The notes beneath the pieces are model-generated. The model saw only the letters and a program-made list of their open reading frames with translations, was not told the DNA's origin and did no database searches. This document shows, one piece after another, positions 10,720 through 21,539 of a DNA stretch of 64,000 nt. Position numbers and translations under genes: made by a program. The stretch's first letter is position 1; each line of letters starts with the position of its first letter. Source of the DNA: Acholoe squamosa (lineage: Eukaryota > Annelida > Polychaeta > Phyllodocida > Polynoidae); NCBI GenBank assembly GCA_949317995.1, contig OX439052.1:39434432-39498431 (forward strand). The letters are read 5' to 3'.

Positions 10720-12250
10720 ACTATTTAGTGCTACAAGAGCAATGGTCGACTCAAGGGTAATTGGACTGTCCGATTCCGTGTGCAATCGACCTCCAATTCC
10801 AATGCAATGGAGATGCCAAAGGCATCTCCAATAATCCACACCCGAGGACTTATGCCGCTCGATCATCTTTTCATATTTCTCAATTTCGGATGGAAGTACT
10901 TGTCGAAAAAGAAATTCACCCTCTAGATTAGCTGGATCTTCTATAACTTCATCCATTCTCAGGTTACCTTCCACTTGTGAGAAGGCCCCGGCCAATCTTT
11001 CCCCAATTTTACCATAGAACTGATTGATGAAATTCCCAGTGTTTGAGGAAGCTACATCGAGACCTTGTTCATCTTTTAAATGAATGAAGGTGTTCTTATT
11101 CTCATTGCCCAATAAGTTATCAATATCTTTCCAAAACTTACGTGGATTATTCTTGTTGGCATCCAACATATTTCTGATTCTTCTTTTTTTTTACTATCAG
11201 CTTGTATAGCCTTAGAGACTTCACCTCTCAGAGTGTTGGCAGCCTTGTAGTTTTCCCTGTCAACACCCGGATTTCGATGGGCTTTTCTATAGGCTTCCTT
11301 TTCTGTCTTATTAACCCTAGAGTGTCATTAGTGAACTATCTTGGGGTATCAGTTCTAATTCTAAAGGTTTTATAGGGCAATTAACACCAAGAAACTGTTT
11401 GAGTGGCATCTCAAGTAAGTCTAGTGGTTTTTTCGGGTCATCACATTCATCAAAGGGATGCCAGTCAATATCAGCAACATATGTTGCTAGGTCTTCCTTA
11501 TTATAGTTTTTACAGACCCTCCCAGTGGTAGTCTCCGTGTTTTTCTTGGTACCAGGATGTTTGAGGATCATATAGGTGGGGATGTGATCAGAGATGTACA
11601 AATTAATTGTGCCATGTTGTGCTACAATATTGTTTTTTGGTGTACCATAATCTCCCGCGTATAAGGCGCAGCCCGCGTATAAGGCGCACCCCCAACTAAG
11701 GGAGGCCTGTCCCACGTATAAGGCGCACCCCTAAGGCCAGATTTTTGTTAATTTAGTACTGTTCTATAGTAAAAATACCCCCCTATAAGGCGCACCCCAA
11801 ACTCAAGGCAATGTCCCTCCCACGTATAAGACTCAGCAGCATTTTGTTTGGCGTATAAGATGCGCCTTATACGCGGGAGATTACGGTAAATATGATCTGT
11901 ATATGTAGCCCCTAAAGGGTGCAACCTTGAGATACCAGTATGTATTAATTTTAAAATATGATCACGTAACATCCTAAAAATGCGCGAACATGTCCTATTC
12001 TCTCTAGGTAACATGTACATTACAATCACCAATTATGGTTATCTCATGTTTCCGTATAGAGCACTGAGATATTACTTTTTCAAGAGCCGTTATGAAAACA
12101 AGTAATGATGGTCCGAATGCGGTTGTTGGGTTTATTCGTAGTTACGGTTAATATCTCTGAGTTATCATCAATACCATTGATTCTACAGCATTTTTAAAAC
12201 CCTGGAAAACAGACAGGAAAAAATGAGTTAATATATCCTAAATAAATAAT
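10720..12250 (-). pseudogene. LINE remnant (endonuclease to RT linker) split by a MITE
   Basis: Minus-strand frames show an endonuclease end (HEITIIGDCNVHVT around 12,020-12,060), the SDH motif LYISDHIPTYMILKHPG (about 11,610-11,560), and the linker before the reverse transcriptase (NNPRKFWKDIDNLLG, 11,150-11,105; ERHKSSGVDYW near 10,860-10,825). The RT core is missing, cut off at the satellite side. A TA-target MITE (11645-11886) sits inside. Closing the gap at one TA joins the two LINE halves, so the LINE is older than the MITE. Further frameshifts lie at about 11,170-11,320. Confidence 0.8.
11645..11886. repeat. TA-target MITE (CGTATAAG family) inside a LINE
   Basis: Ends CCATAATCTCCCGCGTATAAG and CTTATACGCGGGAGATTACGG, TA at 11643-11644 and 11887-11888. 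The interior repeats GCGTATAAGGCGCACCCC sub-terminally, so each end carries two or three nested copies of the motif. Confidence 0.85.
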
Positions 12251-12354
12251 TGGATGTTTAATAAACGGCTGTACATGAAGTCTGGTTACATTTAGGTTCA
12301 GATCAGCAAGAGCAACAGAGAAATGCAGCCCTGGAGATTAACTCGCCAATACTA

Positions 12355-12640
12355 CCGTAATCTCTCGCGTATAAGGCACGTCTTATACGGGGGTTTTAGT
12401 GCTAATTGCATCCACAAGGGGGACTTTTCTTTTGACATGTTACATGCCCCCTTAGCTATAATAGGATATATGGGAGCCCAGGGGGTCCATGGGGCCCAAG
12501 TTACACATAGGTCTTTGAATTTTGATAATTCATTCAGTAGAACCAAAGTTATGAATTTTTCTTTTTTTTTTTTTGAGAATTTTCCAAAACTCTAGGTGCG
12601 CCTTATACATGGGCTGCGCCTTATACGCGGGAGATTACGG
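12355..12640. repeat. TA-target MITE (CGTATAAG family)
   Basis: Perfectly mirrored termini CCGTAATCTCTCGCGTATAAG / CTTATACGCGGGAGATTACGG with TA on both sides (12353-12354, 12641-12642). No coding interior. Confidence 0.85.
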
Positions 12641-12682
12641 TACATGCATATATCATGCTAACCCTACACTCTGACATTGTCG

Positions 12683-12743
12683 GCATGATGCATCAATGAA
12701 GTGCTGGCGAGTTACTTCCTAGTGCTTCATTGGTGCATCATGA
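12683..12743. repeat. Hairpin (inverted repeat)
   Basis: CATGATGCATCAATGAAGTGC and the later TGCTTCATTGGTGCATCATG form arms of about 20 bp around a loop of about 18 nt. The arm motif TGATGCA(C/T)(C/A)AATGAA also heads the 170-bp repeats at 33.8-34.2 kb. Confidence 0.6.
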
Positions 12744-12826
12744 CATCAATTGAACAAGACTCCTGGGTTACTGTGTAGCTAAATACGGCGTCAAAGAAGA
12801 ATCTGTCATAATAGGTATCAGGAATA

Positions 12827-13223
12827 CCGTAGTGGCCCGTTTAAGCGCCCTTGGTGCTTATTAATTTCAATAGCCCCCCCAAAAAAACTTCAATACCCTT
12901 GTCACCCTGGCGCTTATTCAAGATTGCCGCTTATTTCAATACTGATTTTATTGCTTAACCCTTTAACAGCAGAGCAAAAATGGATGCCCTGGCCATGGGG
13001 ACGGCTTTAAAAAAAAGTATAGTTCCGAGAAGACAAGCCTATTTTCAATTTCTATACAAATCCTATATAAAGGGTGTCGACTGCAGTCAACGCTAGGCCT
13101 AGCATGGTGTCGACTATTGTTGATGCTAGCCCTCAATGGGTTGATTTCAGTGCCTCTGAAGCCCAGGTGCTTACTCAGGACCAGCAATTATTTAAGACCA
13201 AGGTGCTTAAAGAACCATTACGG
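12827..13223. repeat. TA-target MITE, second family (AAGCGCC ends)
   Basis: Starts CCGTAGTGGCCCGTTTAAGCG, ends GCTTAAAGAACCATTACGG, TA at 12825-12826 and 13224-13225. It shares only the outermost CCGTA with the CGTATAAG family. Fragments of similar type occur at about 23,475-23,650. Confidence 0.7.
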
Positions 13224-13229
13224 TAAGTA

Positions 13230-14135
13230 AATGAGTGTAAAATGGTGCCAGTGTCTGCGGTAAGCGAATAGTTCCAGTATGAAAGGACCGCTCGGGGAGT
13301 GCAGCGCTGGCCATGGTCGCTTCATCGGTTATTTAAATCCGTCAAAAAGACGACCTAGAAAGTAAGACTTACGGATTGAGCGCCTTCTTGTTTAATTCTG
13401 ACTCCGGCTCCATCGGCAAACTGTGGGTCCTGTTAGAATGACAACTTGTCACTATAGAAGGAGCAATGGACAGTTAGAGCACCTAGTGAGTGAGTGATGG
13501 ATGTTTTATGCCATTTCAACAGCTAGGGTCATAATCATGGTGAGAAAACTACAATAGCGTACCACTGCGTAACCCTGCATAAGCTGCAACTTAATTTGGG
13601 AATAATGTTATAGGCTATATTGGTGGTTTTGATTTAGCAGTTTTAGTAACGTATTATACCGGTACTAAAAAAAACTTAGCCATTATGCCCATTACCCTTT
13701 AAGAGTACCAAATAAAAGCAGCTGTTGCATATGAAAATCAGGGGAAACCCTGAAGACAACCCTCCTTGCAAGTTGCCCGTTGCTGGTTATCTGATTTTGG
13801 ATATTTAAGGCAACCATTGGCAGTTTAAATTTCTGATATTAGAAATTTAAACTTTGCACTGATTCAATTAGAAATGGTGTGCAGGAAGTTTGGCAGTGGA
13901 AATAGGAAAGCATGGGAAGGTGGCCGATATGTAGGAGTATAGAGAAAGATGGTATTATAGTGTATGGCATATTATAAGTAGCATCCCACATAAATAGCAA
14001 GCTTGTGGCTTCAAATCAATGGCTTTTAGTTATTAATTCTTTGAAAAATAAAAATATGGGGAAAAAGATGAAGAAAAATGCAACCATTTTCTAATCCCCT
14101 GTTTTCCTTCAGGTATTATGAAAACTGAAATGCAA
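13230..14135. other. Intergenic/intronic sequence downstream of exon 5
   Basis: AT-rich, with a SINE fragment at 13486-13560. No exon with matching phase 0 acceptor, motif or composition was recognised. 13,260-13,450 is somewhat GC-richer and unassigned. Confidence 0.4.
13486..13560 (-). mobile_element. SINE fragment (CACT-tailed family)
   Basis: GTGAGTGAGTGATGGATG followed by TTTTATGCCATTTCAACAGC, the tail-proximal part of the SINE at 22758 and 7345. The head end is missing. Confidence 0.6.
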
Positions 14136-14140
14136 CTTAC

Positions 14141-14268
14141 GCCGTTATTTTCTGAATCGGAGGTGCTTATGGTGGTAGACTGCACTGTGCCGAGAACGAC
14201 CGGCTGCGATTCTTCGCTTGCTGGTGCTGCCGATGCTCGCCCTCTTCTTGGCCGTCCTGATTCAAAGC
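14141..14268 (-). CDS. Exon 5 of the acidic/AT-hook protein (42-codon module, gene continues)
   Basis: 128 nt with acceptor ACAATTTCACAG before 14268 (phase 1 in) and donor GTAAGT from 14140 (phase 0 out). It starts with an AT-hook-like core SGRPRRGRASAAPA and continues with Ser/Thr-rich sequence ending TISTSDSENNG. The DIVVTG ending of the earlier modules is missing and the exit phase changes, so this may be the last repeat before a different C-terminal part. No downstream phase-0 exon could be recognised between 14,140 and 1, so the gene probably continues beyond the window. Confidence 0.7.
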
Positions 14269-14592
14269 CTGTGAAATTGTGTAAAGCGTGAGATGAATCA
14301 ACATTGAAATTAACATAATTTCCTGTCTTATACACGGCAAGGCTTCCTACACCTTTTGGGCCTTTGGGTAAAAATTTACTGTAGTATTTTGGGTTTTTGG
14401 AGAAAATGTCAAAATTTTTGGACTCCGCACATCAAATTCACATCCAAGGGTACAAAAATTCAATGAGTGAAATTCTATGAGTGAAAACTCATTTTGTTGG
14501 GATTCACCACAATCCTGTAACCTTTGCTTTATTAGTAAAGAATATGTGTTTATATCAATCAGATCATGCATAATACATAATCAGACAATACA

Positions 14593-14815
14593 CCGTAAAT
14601 TCTCTTGTATAAGCCTCATCTCTCGGATAAGCCGCACCCTGAGTTTGGGAGGAGGCTATAAGCCACATCAGGGGCTTGAAATTAGTCTGTTTAGTACTAT
14701 TCTATGGTGTCAAAACCCCTCGTGTAAGCCGCACCCCTACTTTGGGCATATCCTATGAGCCACTCTTTTATTTGGGTTCTGGTACAAGCTGCGGCTTATA
14801 CGAGAGAATTTACGG
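14593..14815. repeat. TA-target MITE (CGTATAAG family, GCCGCA variant)
   Basis: Termini CCGTAAATTCTCTTGTATAAG / CTTATACGAGAGAATTTACGG; TA at the right (14816-14817), CA at the left, so the left copy of the target has mutated. It is the best reference for the sub-group with TTCTCTCGTATAAGCCGC ends. Confidence 0.75.
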
Positions 14816-15531
14816 TAGTTGTTGATATGCCATAAGCCGCACCTAGGTATTGAAAATTGTCAATTCAGTACTGCTTTTTATTTTATGTGAATAACTTCTT
14901 CCCATAGAGATCGCCACACCCACAGTGGCGTAACATGTCTCGATCCACCACAGCGGCTGATCCACCACTGCAGCCTTTTTTTCCTTTTTTTTTTGAAAGG
15001 TTTGCCCCCCCAAGCGTGAAGCGTTGAAAAGGGACTGGTACTATACTGGTGTCAACCATGCACCGTAAAAAAAAAACAAAAAACCTGTGAAAGGTGGAGA
15101 GAATAAGAAAGAAGCGAGGTAGTAAGCGGTGAAAAAAGAGCACCTGCCAAGTAGCAGGGTGAGTACAAGGTATTAGACAGTCAACCTTACAAACCACTAC
15201 CCGGTTCCCCTAGGGCAAAACCATAGGGGCCCCACTCATGGGTAGGTACAGACTGGGTCAGACGGCACCCAGAGACCAAGACATAGGTAACTTAGTTAGC
15301 AACAGCGCCACAGGTGTCTGTACCCAATAAATACAGAGCAATAAACCCATACATTTAGAGTGCACACACAGCAGGGCATGTTGAACCTAGTCAAGGAAAC
15401 GATTACACTGGGACGCACACTTAGGTCTGCGAAGTGCACCAACACCATGAGCCCGAACTGGAGGTAGTTTCCCACAAAGAGTGCACCAATAAAGGAGACC
15501 CTAAGTGGGACAGTAAGTAAGGTTGACTTAC

Positions 15532-15642
15532 CAGGGGAGTTGTAGTGAGATGAGATGAGATGAGGTATGGTCCGGTAGAGAGTGAAGCGATGAAAACCAC
15601 TGGAGGAAGGTCCGGGTCCGTGAAATGCAAGATGGCGGCCAT
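15532..15642 (-). CDS. Candidate alternative first exon in a GC-rich island (37 codons)
   Basis: On the minus strand an ATG with an ideal context (GGCCATGG, 15642-15640) opens 37 codons starting MAAILHFTDPDLPP and ends at a strong donor CCCCTG|GTAAGTC (intron from 15531) in phase 0. The surrounding 15,600-16,000 is the most GC-rich part of this region and carries YY1-like motifs. It lies between exons 4 and 5 of the acidic gene. Exon 5 also exits in phase 0, so this exon could splice to the same, unseen downstream exon. That link is inference; it could also be an unrelated or chance exon. Confidence 0.3.
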
Positions 15643-16000
15643 GGCCACCACCATGCCGGTGCCAAGTCACCACCGGCTGTCCAACCAAACAAAGGTCATC
15701 CTAAGGGCCCCAGACCAGACTGGCTGGAGACCACTGGACCCCACAGTGCCCACCATGTTGACATGGACCTGCTGGGGACAGACCGGCTAGAGCCGGCCCG
15801 GACTGGACAGGGGGATTGGTACCCCCATACCAGGCCGGATAGCCGGTCTGCCCAGGCGCCGGGGCGACCAGAAGGGGGGACACCTAATGGTGCCCCGCTG
15901 CGCCCTTCCAGTTCGCCACCTGCCAGTCAAGTGAACTGCAGCCTCATTCCGGGCGCATGTAAACATTCAAAATGGCGGACCACCGCTCGTACGGGGAACT
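15600..16000. promoter_or_regulatory. GC-rich island with YY1-like motifs
   Basis: About 400 bp clearly richer in G+C than its flanks. It contains CAAGATGGCGGCC (15628-15640) and AAAATGGCGGACC (15968-15980), both close to the vertebrate YY1 consensus, a factor that often marks start-proximal promoters. The first overlaps the candidate minus-strand start codon. A long plus-strand frame (15625-16020) is Pro/Gly/Arg-rich, without homology I recognise, and looks like a composition artefact. Promoter activity is inferred. Confidence 0.35.
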
Positions 16001-16160
16001 ACGGAACCGGATTTTGCTGATTTTTCCTTATTTAAACCTTCTAAAAACATAAAATAAATAGAAAACTAGACTCCCCTGGTGTCCTCGGTGCTCGATCCAT
16101 CCCTCGTGGTGGATCGACAACCTCATACACCACGATCGTTTAGTTCTCTCTATATATTGG

Positions 16161-16265
16161 CAAATACCCCTGTATAAGCTGCACCCTGACTTTGGGAATC
16201 CCCTATAAGCCGCAAAAAGCATCTGGTTCTCGTATAAGGCATGGCTTATACAATAGAATATAGGG
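16161..16265. repeat. Partial CGTATAAG-family MITE
   Basis: CCCCTGTATAAGCTGCACCC to GGCTTATACAATAGAATATAG; ends degenerate, directly adjoining the next copy at 16268 across a shared TA. Confidence 0.5.
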
Positions 16266-16267
16266 TA

Positions 16268-17295
16268 CCATAAATTCTCTCGTATAAGCCGCAGCTAGTA
16301 CCAGAACCCAAATCAAAATGAGGCTTAGAGGATCAGCCAAAAGAAGAGGTGCAGCTCGTTCCCTACTATACGCCACCACCAGCTATCTATGACCACTTTT
16401 GGTATTATTACGTAACAATTATGATTATGATTATTATCATTAATATGTGATATTAGATTATGTATGAACTCAATATAACCACAAAGATGGTAAACAGTCT
16501 GCAATAAGGACAAATACACTTTATAACAAGAATATATTATTGATACTTGTATATATTATGATTTATTATATGAAATATGTAACAGATGGAATATGGACTT
16601 TATTAATCCATCAATAATTCTGGTACCGCCGCACCAGCATAATTCTAAGAAAGCCAAAGGATTATACCCTCATAAGACACCAAGCATTAAGCTCTACCTT
16701 TACCTTATTACCAAATATGGACATATACATAAAACTTGTGTCAGAAAGCGACGACAGCTTTCACACCTTAATGAATTACATACTAACCATATATGGACAT
16801 ATACATAAAACTTTGGACCAAAAGGTGTGACCGCTTTCACACCTCAGGCCCGCCATACGCAACCCCCTGAGGCTGGTGAAAGCTACCGTTGCACCAATCA
16901 GCAGCTAGCTTTACTACCATGTGATACTCCCCACCAATAATATGTATTGTTTACTGTATGTATCGATCGGTCACCATGGAGACATTGACTTCCTGTGCTA
17001 CCCCAGGGTTGGGATATAAACCATGGAGTAGCCCTTGGAGATGATCAGTCGCCTCCAGGTGGTCAACATTGATCCTCTGAATCAATAAACCACTTACTCT
17101 TCAAGATCACGCTGTAGTTGGACTCTGATCATTTACAGTGACGCTTCCATGCCCACAAGCTCCTTGTTTTTTTTTTTGGCACTATAGAACCATACTAAAA
17201 CTACAATTTTTAAGCACCAGATGTGGCTTATAGCTCCCTCTTAAAGTCGCGGTGCAGCTCATACAAGGGTGCGGCTTATACAGGAGAATTTATGG
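16268..17295. repeat. CGTATAAG-family MITE split by an 0.8-kb insertion
   Basis: Left part (16268 to about 16360, CCATAAATTCTCTCGTATAAG...) and right part (about 17178-17295, ending CTTATACAGGAGAATTTATGG) together make one element equal in structure to the copy at 14593, with TA at 16266-16267 and 17296-17297. Its interior landmark (TGGCACTATAGAACCATACT) resumes after the insertion. Confidence 0.7.
16361..17177 (+). mobile_element. Probable solo LTR or LTR-like insertion
   Basis: The insert has promoter and polyadenylation signals in LTR order on the plus strand: a TATA box (GGGATATAAACC, 17011-17022) about 70 bp upstream of AATAAA (17084-17089), then TTTACA near 17137. It holds an internal duplication (ATGGACATATACATAAAACTT at about 16717 and 16793). 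Its boundaries were set by the interrupted MITE. No clear target duplication (at best AGCT) and no ORF. Confidence 0.45.
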
Positions 17296-17314
17296 TAAAA
17301 CAAACAGAACTTAC

Positions 17315-17416
17315 TGGTGACTGTTATATCGGGGTCTTTATCTTTATCTACTTCGACTACCTCCGGCTGTTCTGCTGCACCTCTGCGGCTCCTTCTGGAG
17401 CGTCCCAAATCTACAC
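17315..17416 (-). CDS. Exon 4 of the acidic/AT-hook protein (34-codon repeat module)
   Basis: 102 nt with acceptor CATTTCTCTTAG before 17416 and consensus donor GTAAGT from 17314, phase 1 at both ends. It encodes a basic core GRSRRSRRGA followed by EVVEVDKDKDPDITVT, which lines up with the second half of exon 3 (EIVPVDKDNDSGNDLVVT). Exons 3 and 4 therefore look like duplicates of one symmetric exon. The exon ends 20 nt from the terminus of a TA-target MITE (16268-17295), so transposon insertion has come very close to the donor site. Confidence 0.72.
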
Positions 17417-18025
17417 CTAAGAGAAATGGATTTTTTTTTTAATATAGAGCAGTCCAATTCTATAGCAGTCCGTCTTACTATATGTGTATATATCAAAATT
17501 ATGAGTGCGTATGTCCATCATCATAAACTAAAGTATTATTAGCAGGAAAGATTTAATACCCACATTAATGATCCTTTCTACCTGCCTGCTCACACATGTA
17601 GAACCATAGAACTACAGGTATAGAACAAAAGAACTATAGAACAATAGAACTATAATATGAGTGTTGAAGCAATTTATAACACAGGTAACTGTGAAAGGTT
17701 CATACCAACGAGGGGTGAAGCGATTTGAATCACATGTAACTCTGACAAGTGCTTAAATAATAACTGAGGCCTGAAAAGGAATCATAAAATTTACCAAACC
17801 TTCACCAAGAGGTTAAATCCCCCTACAACAGCAAAATATTGAAATTTTGTGATGTCGGGAGTCAGGTGGTAGTGTTGTGAGTGTCAGACACTTCTCTGCC
17901 CTCCTATAAAAAAGTTAACAATAAGAGTGATAATGTGCCCATACATGCAAAAACACCTCAAGTCTTCCCTGCTAAATAATGAGCCACAATGGGTAACAGG
18001 ATGTAGCTGATATCAACACTGTTCT

Positions 18026-18205
18026 ATAGAGGTTTGTTTGTTTGTTTAGTTTTACGTCCGGGGGCCATCGAGGAACTCAGACATATAGAGGTGGTGGCTC
18101 CTGGTGAGGAATGAGCAAACTGATGGGTTGTAGATGGCTCATATTTTAGCAGGGTAGGACACAGTATGTACTTAACATAGGTGGACCAAGTATCAGAAAA
18201 GCTCT
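18026..18205 (-). mobile_element. SINE copy with CAAA tail
   Basis: Plus strand GTTTGTTTGTTTAGTTTTACG followed by TCCGGGGGCCATCGAGG. On its own strand the body ends ...CGTAAAACTAAACAAACAAAC, the usual arrangement of invertebrate tetranucleotide-tailed SINEs. A different family from the CACT-tailed SINE. The head boundary is uncertain. Confidence 0.55.
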
Positions 18206-18377
18206 CCCCTTTCAAAATATCTTATCTATCGTTATATATTCATGTAATATTAAGTGTTAGAATAATGCTATTATATGCTGCTATATTCAAGTGAAATAAA
18301 CCAAGAAGAAAACACTATGGTATAGGATGTTCATCTCCCATTGTCCTCTAGCTGGAAACAACTCAGTTCCCCCTGCT

Positions 18378-18519
18378 CAGAGATGCCTCTCGATGACCCA
18401 CAAAAACCAGGAAAACTGGACTTTGAACACATTTTTCCAGGAATTTAACATAATTTAATACAGAAATCTTGGAATTAAAACCAGGAATTCCTGGAAAACC
18501 AGGAAAAGTGGCATCTCTG
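18378..18519. repeat. Short MITE (CAGAGATGCC ends)
   Basis: CAGAGATGCCTCT at the left, AGTGGCATCTCTG at the right, with nearly matching 5-bp flanks CTGCT/CTGTT. The interior has repeated CCAGGAAAAC motifs. hAT-like ends; no ORF. Confidence 0.6.
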
Positions 18520-19689
18520 CTGTTAAATAATGAACAATGAGACCATCACCCTGCTTAGAAAGGGCGGGAAACCTGACACCCTAAGCTGACACCCCCATAG
18601 GAATACATTAAGTGCACCAAGGGTCTTACACCCATTTTGAGATGACCTACTTTTTTGAAACCTTAAAATCAGAAAGATAAGAACCAGATAACAGGCAACA
18701 ATTATACCTCTATGATCCTGAATATGTACACTATTTCATGACAGGTTTCATTTTCTCTCATATTTAAGCATTTTCATGTAATTTGAGGTTGAAGTGAACA
18801 GCCATCTCGGAACAGCCATCTTAGGCCGATTCTGTATTATCGCCCACCTGGGGGAGTCAGGTTCCTGTCTGGCATAGTTTAATTTTCAAACAATAGGTGT
18901 CTCTGACCTCTCTCTTGCTTTATCTATGTGTGCTAGTGGTGCCCTCTAGGGTGAGGCCTGTACAAAATGCAGAAACTGACTGTGCAAGGCATTATGGGAT
19001 ATCAGAGGTCCGACTATGTAAGGCTAGTACATCTGTACTCAGGTGTGGCCTACGTGAGGTAGGTGAGAGGGAGGGGGGTAAAGGCTGTAGATGTTCTAAA
19101 AACAAGTCATTTTAGAGAGCCTATAGTGGTTATATAATTCCATAAGAGGTAAAGGATGGTAATTGATCGCTACTTGAACGTACTGACCCAACTCATAAAT
19201 ACTATAATGGGCCGTCAATGTGGCTGGAGAATTTGTATTACGTATGGACATTTGAATTACCTGTTGGGGCACATGTTTAGGGAAAAGGATACACCATTGA
19301 TTGAGCTTTTTCAGTGACGTCATACCATGTGACCCTCCCGCCATAATGGAGATCCTAGACCAGGGAAACCACATCCATTCAGCATACCCACAAACACTAT
19401 CATGTCATAGAATTAAGAAAACAAACCTCAGTTTCAGTTAACTCCATGGTCATCTATATTTCATGTGCACTGAGAATACCTCCATAAAAATCATACTCCA
19501 TGGGAATAGCTCCATGAAATCATAATCCATATTTCCCTGGCATCACACTCCAGTCTAGTGTAAGGGGGTGGTCATTATTTATCAACAATTTATTTACTAC
19601 CTAAGTAGACTCAGTGTTACCTCCTTCACCAATTTACTACAGCAAATGACTGGCTGGAACCACCTGTGTGCAGGTAGATAGTTGGGGTG

Positions 19690-20185
19690 GGGTGGGTGTG
19701 AACACTCCACACCTGGAGGTGTGATGAGTGATGCCTAATGCTAATCCTCACCTTTGAAGTTGACAAGTCCCACCTCTGAATTAAAGAGGTGGTGGTTTGG
19801 AGGGGGGGGTCAAGTTAGAGAATTCAGTCTACCCTTTCTGCTACTGTCCTTTAATCATCTTCTACAACTTAGGCCTTGTATACACGACCTGCATAAACAT
19901 ACTGTATACATTTATATCCAAACGATAAAGAAGGGATCCCTCCTCTCACCTCACTGTCACAGAACAGGGCTTTTTATGTAATACCAGAAAAGATTTACAA
20001 AATCATATAGGCCTATTTGCAATACAATGAATTCTCTAACTTGACCCCCCCCCCCATAAAAAAAGACATCAAACAAACACCACCACCTTACTTCACAGAG
20101 GTCAACTTGTCAACTTCAAAGGGGAGGATTAGCATGAGGCATCACTCATCACACCCACAGGTGTGGAGTGTTCACATTCACAGGT
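19690..20185. repeat. Foldback element with arms of about 150 bp
   Basis: The left arm (about 19690-19835) includes AACACTCCACACCTGGAGG, TTTGAAGTTGACAAGT and GGGGTCAAGTTAGAGAATTCA. The right arm (about 20025-20185) contains the same landmarks inverted and in reverse order, around a loop of about 190 bp. Arms match at roughly 80% or more with small indels. It lies in the intron between exons 3 and 4. A fragment of a GTGGTCATTATTTATCAAC-type MITE end (19569-19590) sits just outside. Confidence 0.7.
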
Positions 20186-21434
20186 GAGGAGGCTGACCTG
20201 TAACAATGTGGAAGCACACACTGGCTATAGCCAAAAGCCTCAGTCAGTTGTACTAGTAGAAGGCTGGAATGTGACAGTTTTCTTTTAAGGTTATCTTTAA
20301 GGATTACTAGTATTGAATAAAGGATATTACCACCAAGACTCTACATATGGAGTAAAGGACTCACTTTATAAGGAGTCTATTTAACTGTGTCAATTGGAAT
20401 ATCATAGAGAATATAGGCCTACTATATTTCTATCACTGGAAATGTTCACAAGGACTAATTCAATATTTCTTGAAGTAATTAAGGTAGGTCAAACACTGGA
20501 TGGTAAACCCCCTGTACTGTAGGCCATCACTGTAGAGGCATGGGTGGGACCCCCAGTGGAGATCTCCACCATGGCGCAGCAGCAGGTGTATGACGTCACA
20601 TGAAAGATCTCAAGCTTAACCTAAACCTCGAGGATGTCCATTTTTACACTGTTTAAAAACAGGAATTTTTCGAAACCTGTGCTTGTCCCATATAGAACCA
20701 TTCAAAGCAAACACATATGTCGAGGAAGAATAGTCACAGATCTGAGCCCCTAATGACACTACGTTTTAGGTAAAAAGTATGTGAGTTGGGCGCCGATCCA
20801 ACTAAGGAAGAAAAGCCACAAAACCACAATTGAAGGCTCTAGAGCATTTAGAAAAAGCGGACACGATTTGACTATAGAATTGAATGGCAAAAGTATGACA
20901 ATAATAGGTGAAATTAAGAAAATCTGGAGCAAATATGGCTATAAAATACATGTCAATATACGTCTACAATTCTATAATTTTGCAAACAAAGAGATATAGC
21001 ACTATAGCACAAGAATTTAACCAAAATGTGATATAATGACTTAGAAAGAGCAAATAATTAATCTTCGAGGACCTCTAACGCATAGACTATGAGTGCTTCA
21101 ACATTACAACCCCATAGCAGTCCAACAAACGCACTCACAGAATAAGATATGGTTAATAGGCAAATCAACAAATTTTTAGCACAAATAAGATTCCATTGCT
21201 TATATATCAAAAACCGTCTTTAACCCCGCAAGGGTTGTGTGGTGCTTTAAACCATCATGTAGTTCTAGTCCCTACACACACAGGACCAATACTCTTTTAT
21301 TTAAGTGATGTTTGTAAATAAAATTCTTCCTATTTTTGCTTTTGTTGTTGTTTGAATTGGTATATATTGAGCATATTTAATTACAAAAATAATCATTATG
21401 TACTAACATAAAATGGAGATTTTCGAGGACCTAC

Positions 21435-21539
21435 CAGTTACAACTAGATCATTGCCGCTGTCGTTGTCTTTATCGACTGGCACAATCTCAGCTTCTTCTG
21501 GAACTCCCCGCTTCCTTCTCGGACGGCTTGGCTCTTCAC
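21435..21539 (-). CDS. Exon 3 of the acidic/AT-hook protein (35-codon repeat module)
   Basis: Exactly 105 nt, bounded by an acceptor (CTGTATTAG before 21539) and a donor (GTAGGT from 21434), both phase 1, so it is symmetric and can be skipped without losing frame. It encodes a basic AT-hook-like core SRPRRKRG, then an acidic tail EEAEIVPVDKDNDSGNDLVVTG with the same ending as exon 2. Arg-Pro-Arg-Arg cores bind the AT minor groove in HMGA-type AT-hooks, so DNA binding is a reasonable inference. It is too short to stand out as an ORF; the support is paired splice sites, phase and shared motif. Confidence 0.75.

Noticed and set aside
15532..15642. Joining the MAAILHF exon directly to exon 5
   Set aside because: The donor is phase 0 and the exon 5 acceptor needs phase 1, so this junction would break the frame.
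15625..16020. 131-codon Pro/Gly/Arg-rich plus-strand ORF
   Set aside because: Long frames are expected in this GC-rich island; the sequence is low-complexity and no splice-site pair supports it.
20781..20999. 72-codon basic ORF
   Set aside because: AT-rich, Lys/Ile-rich and without homology; it starts in a dispersed repeat motif shared with 37.9 kb.
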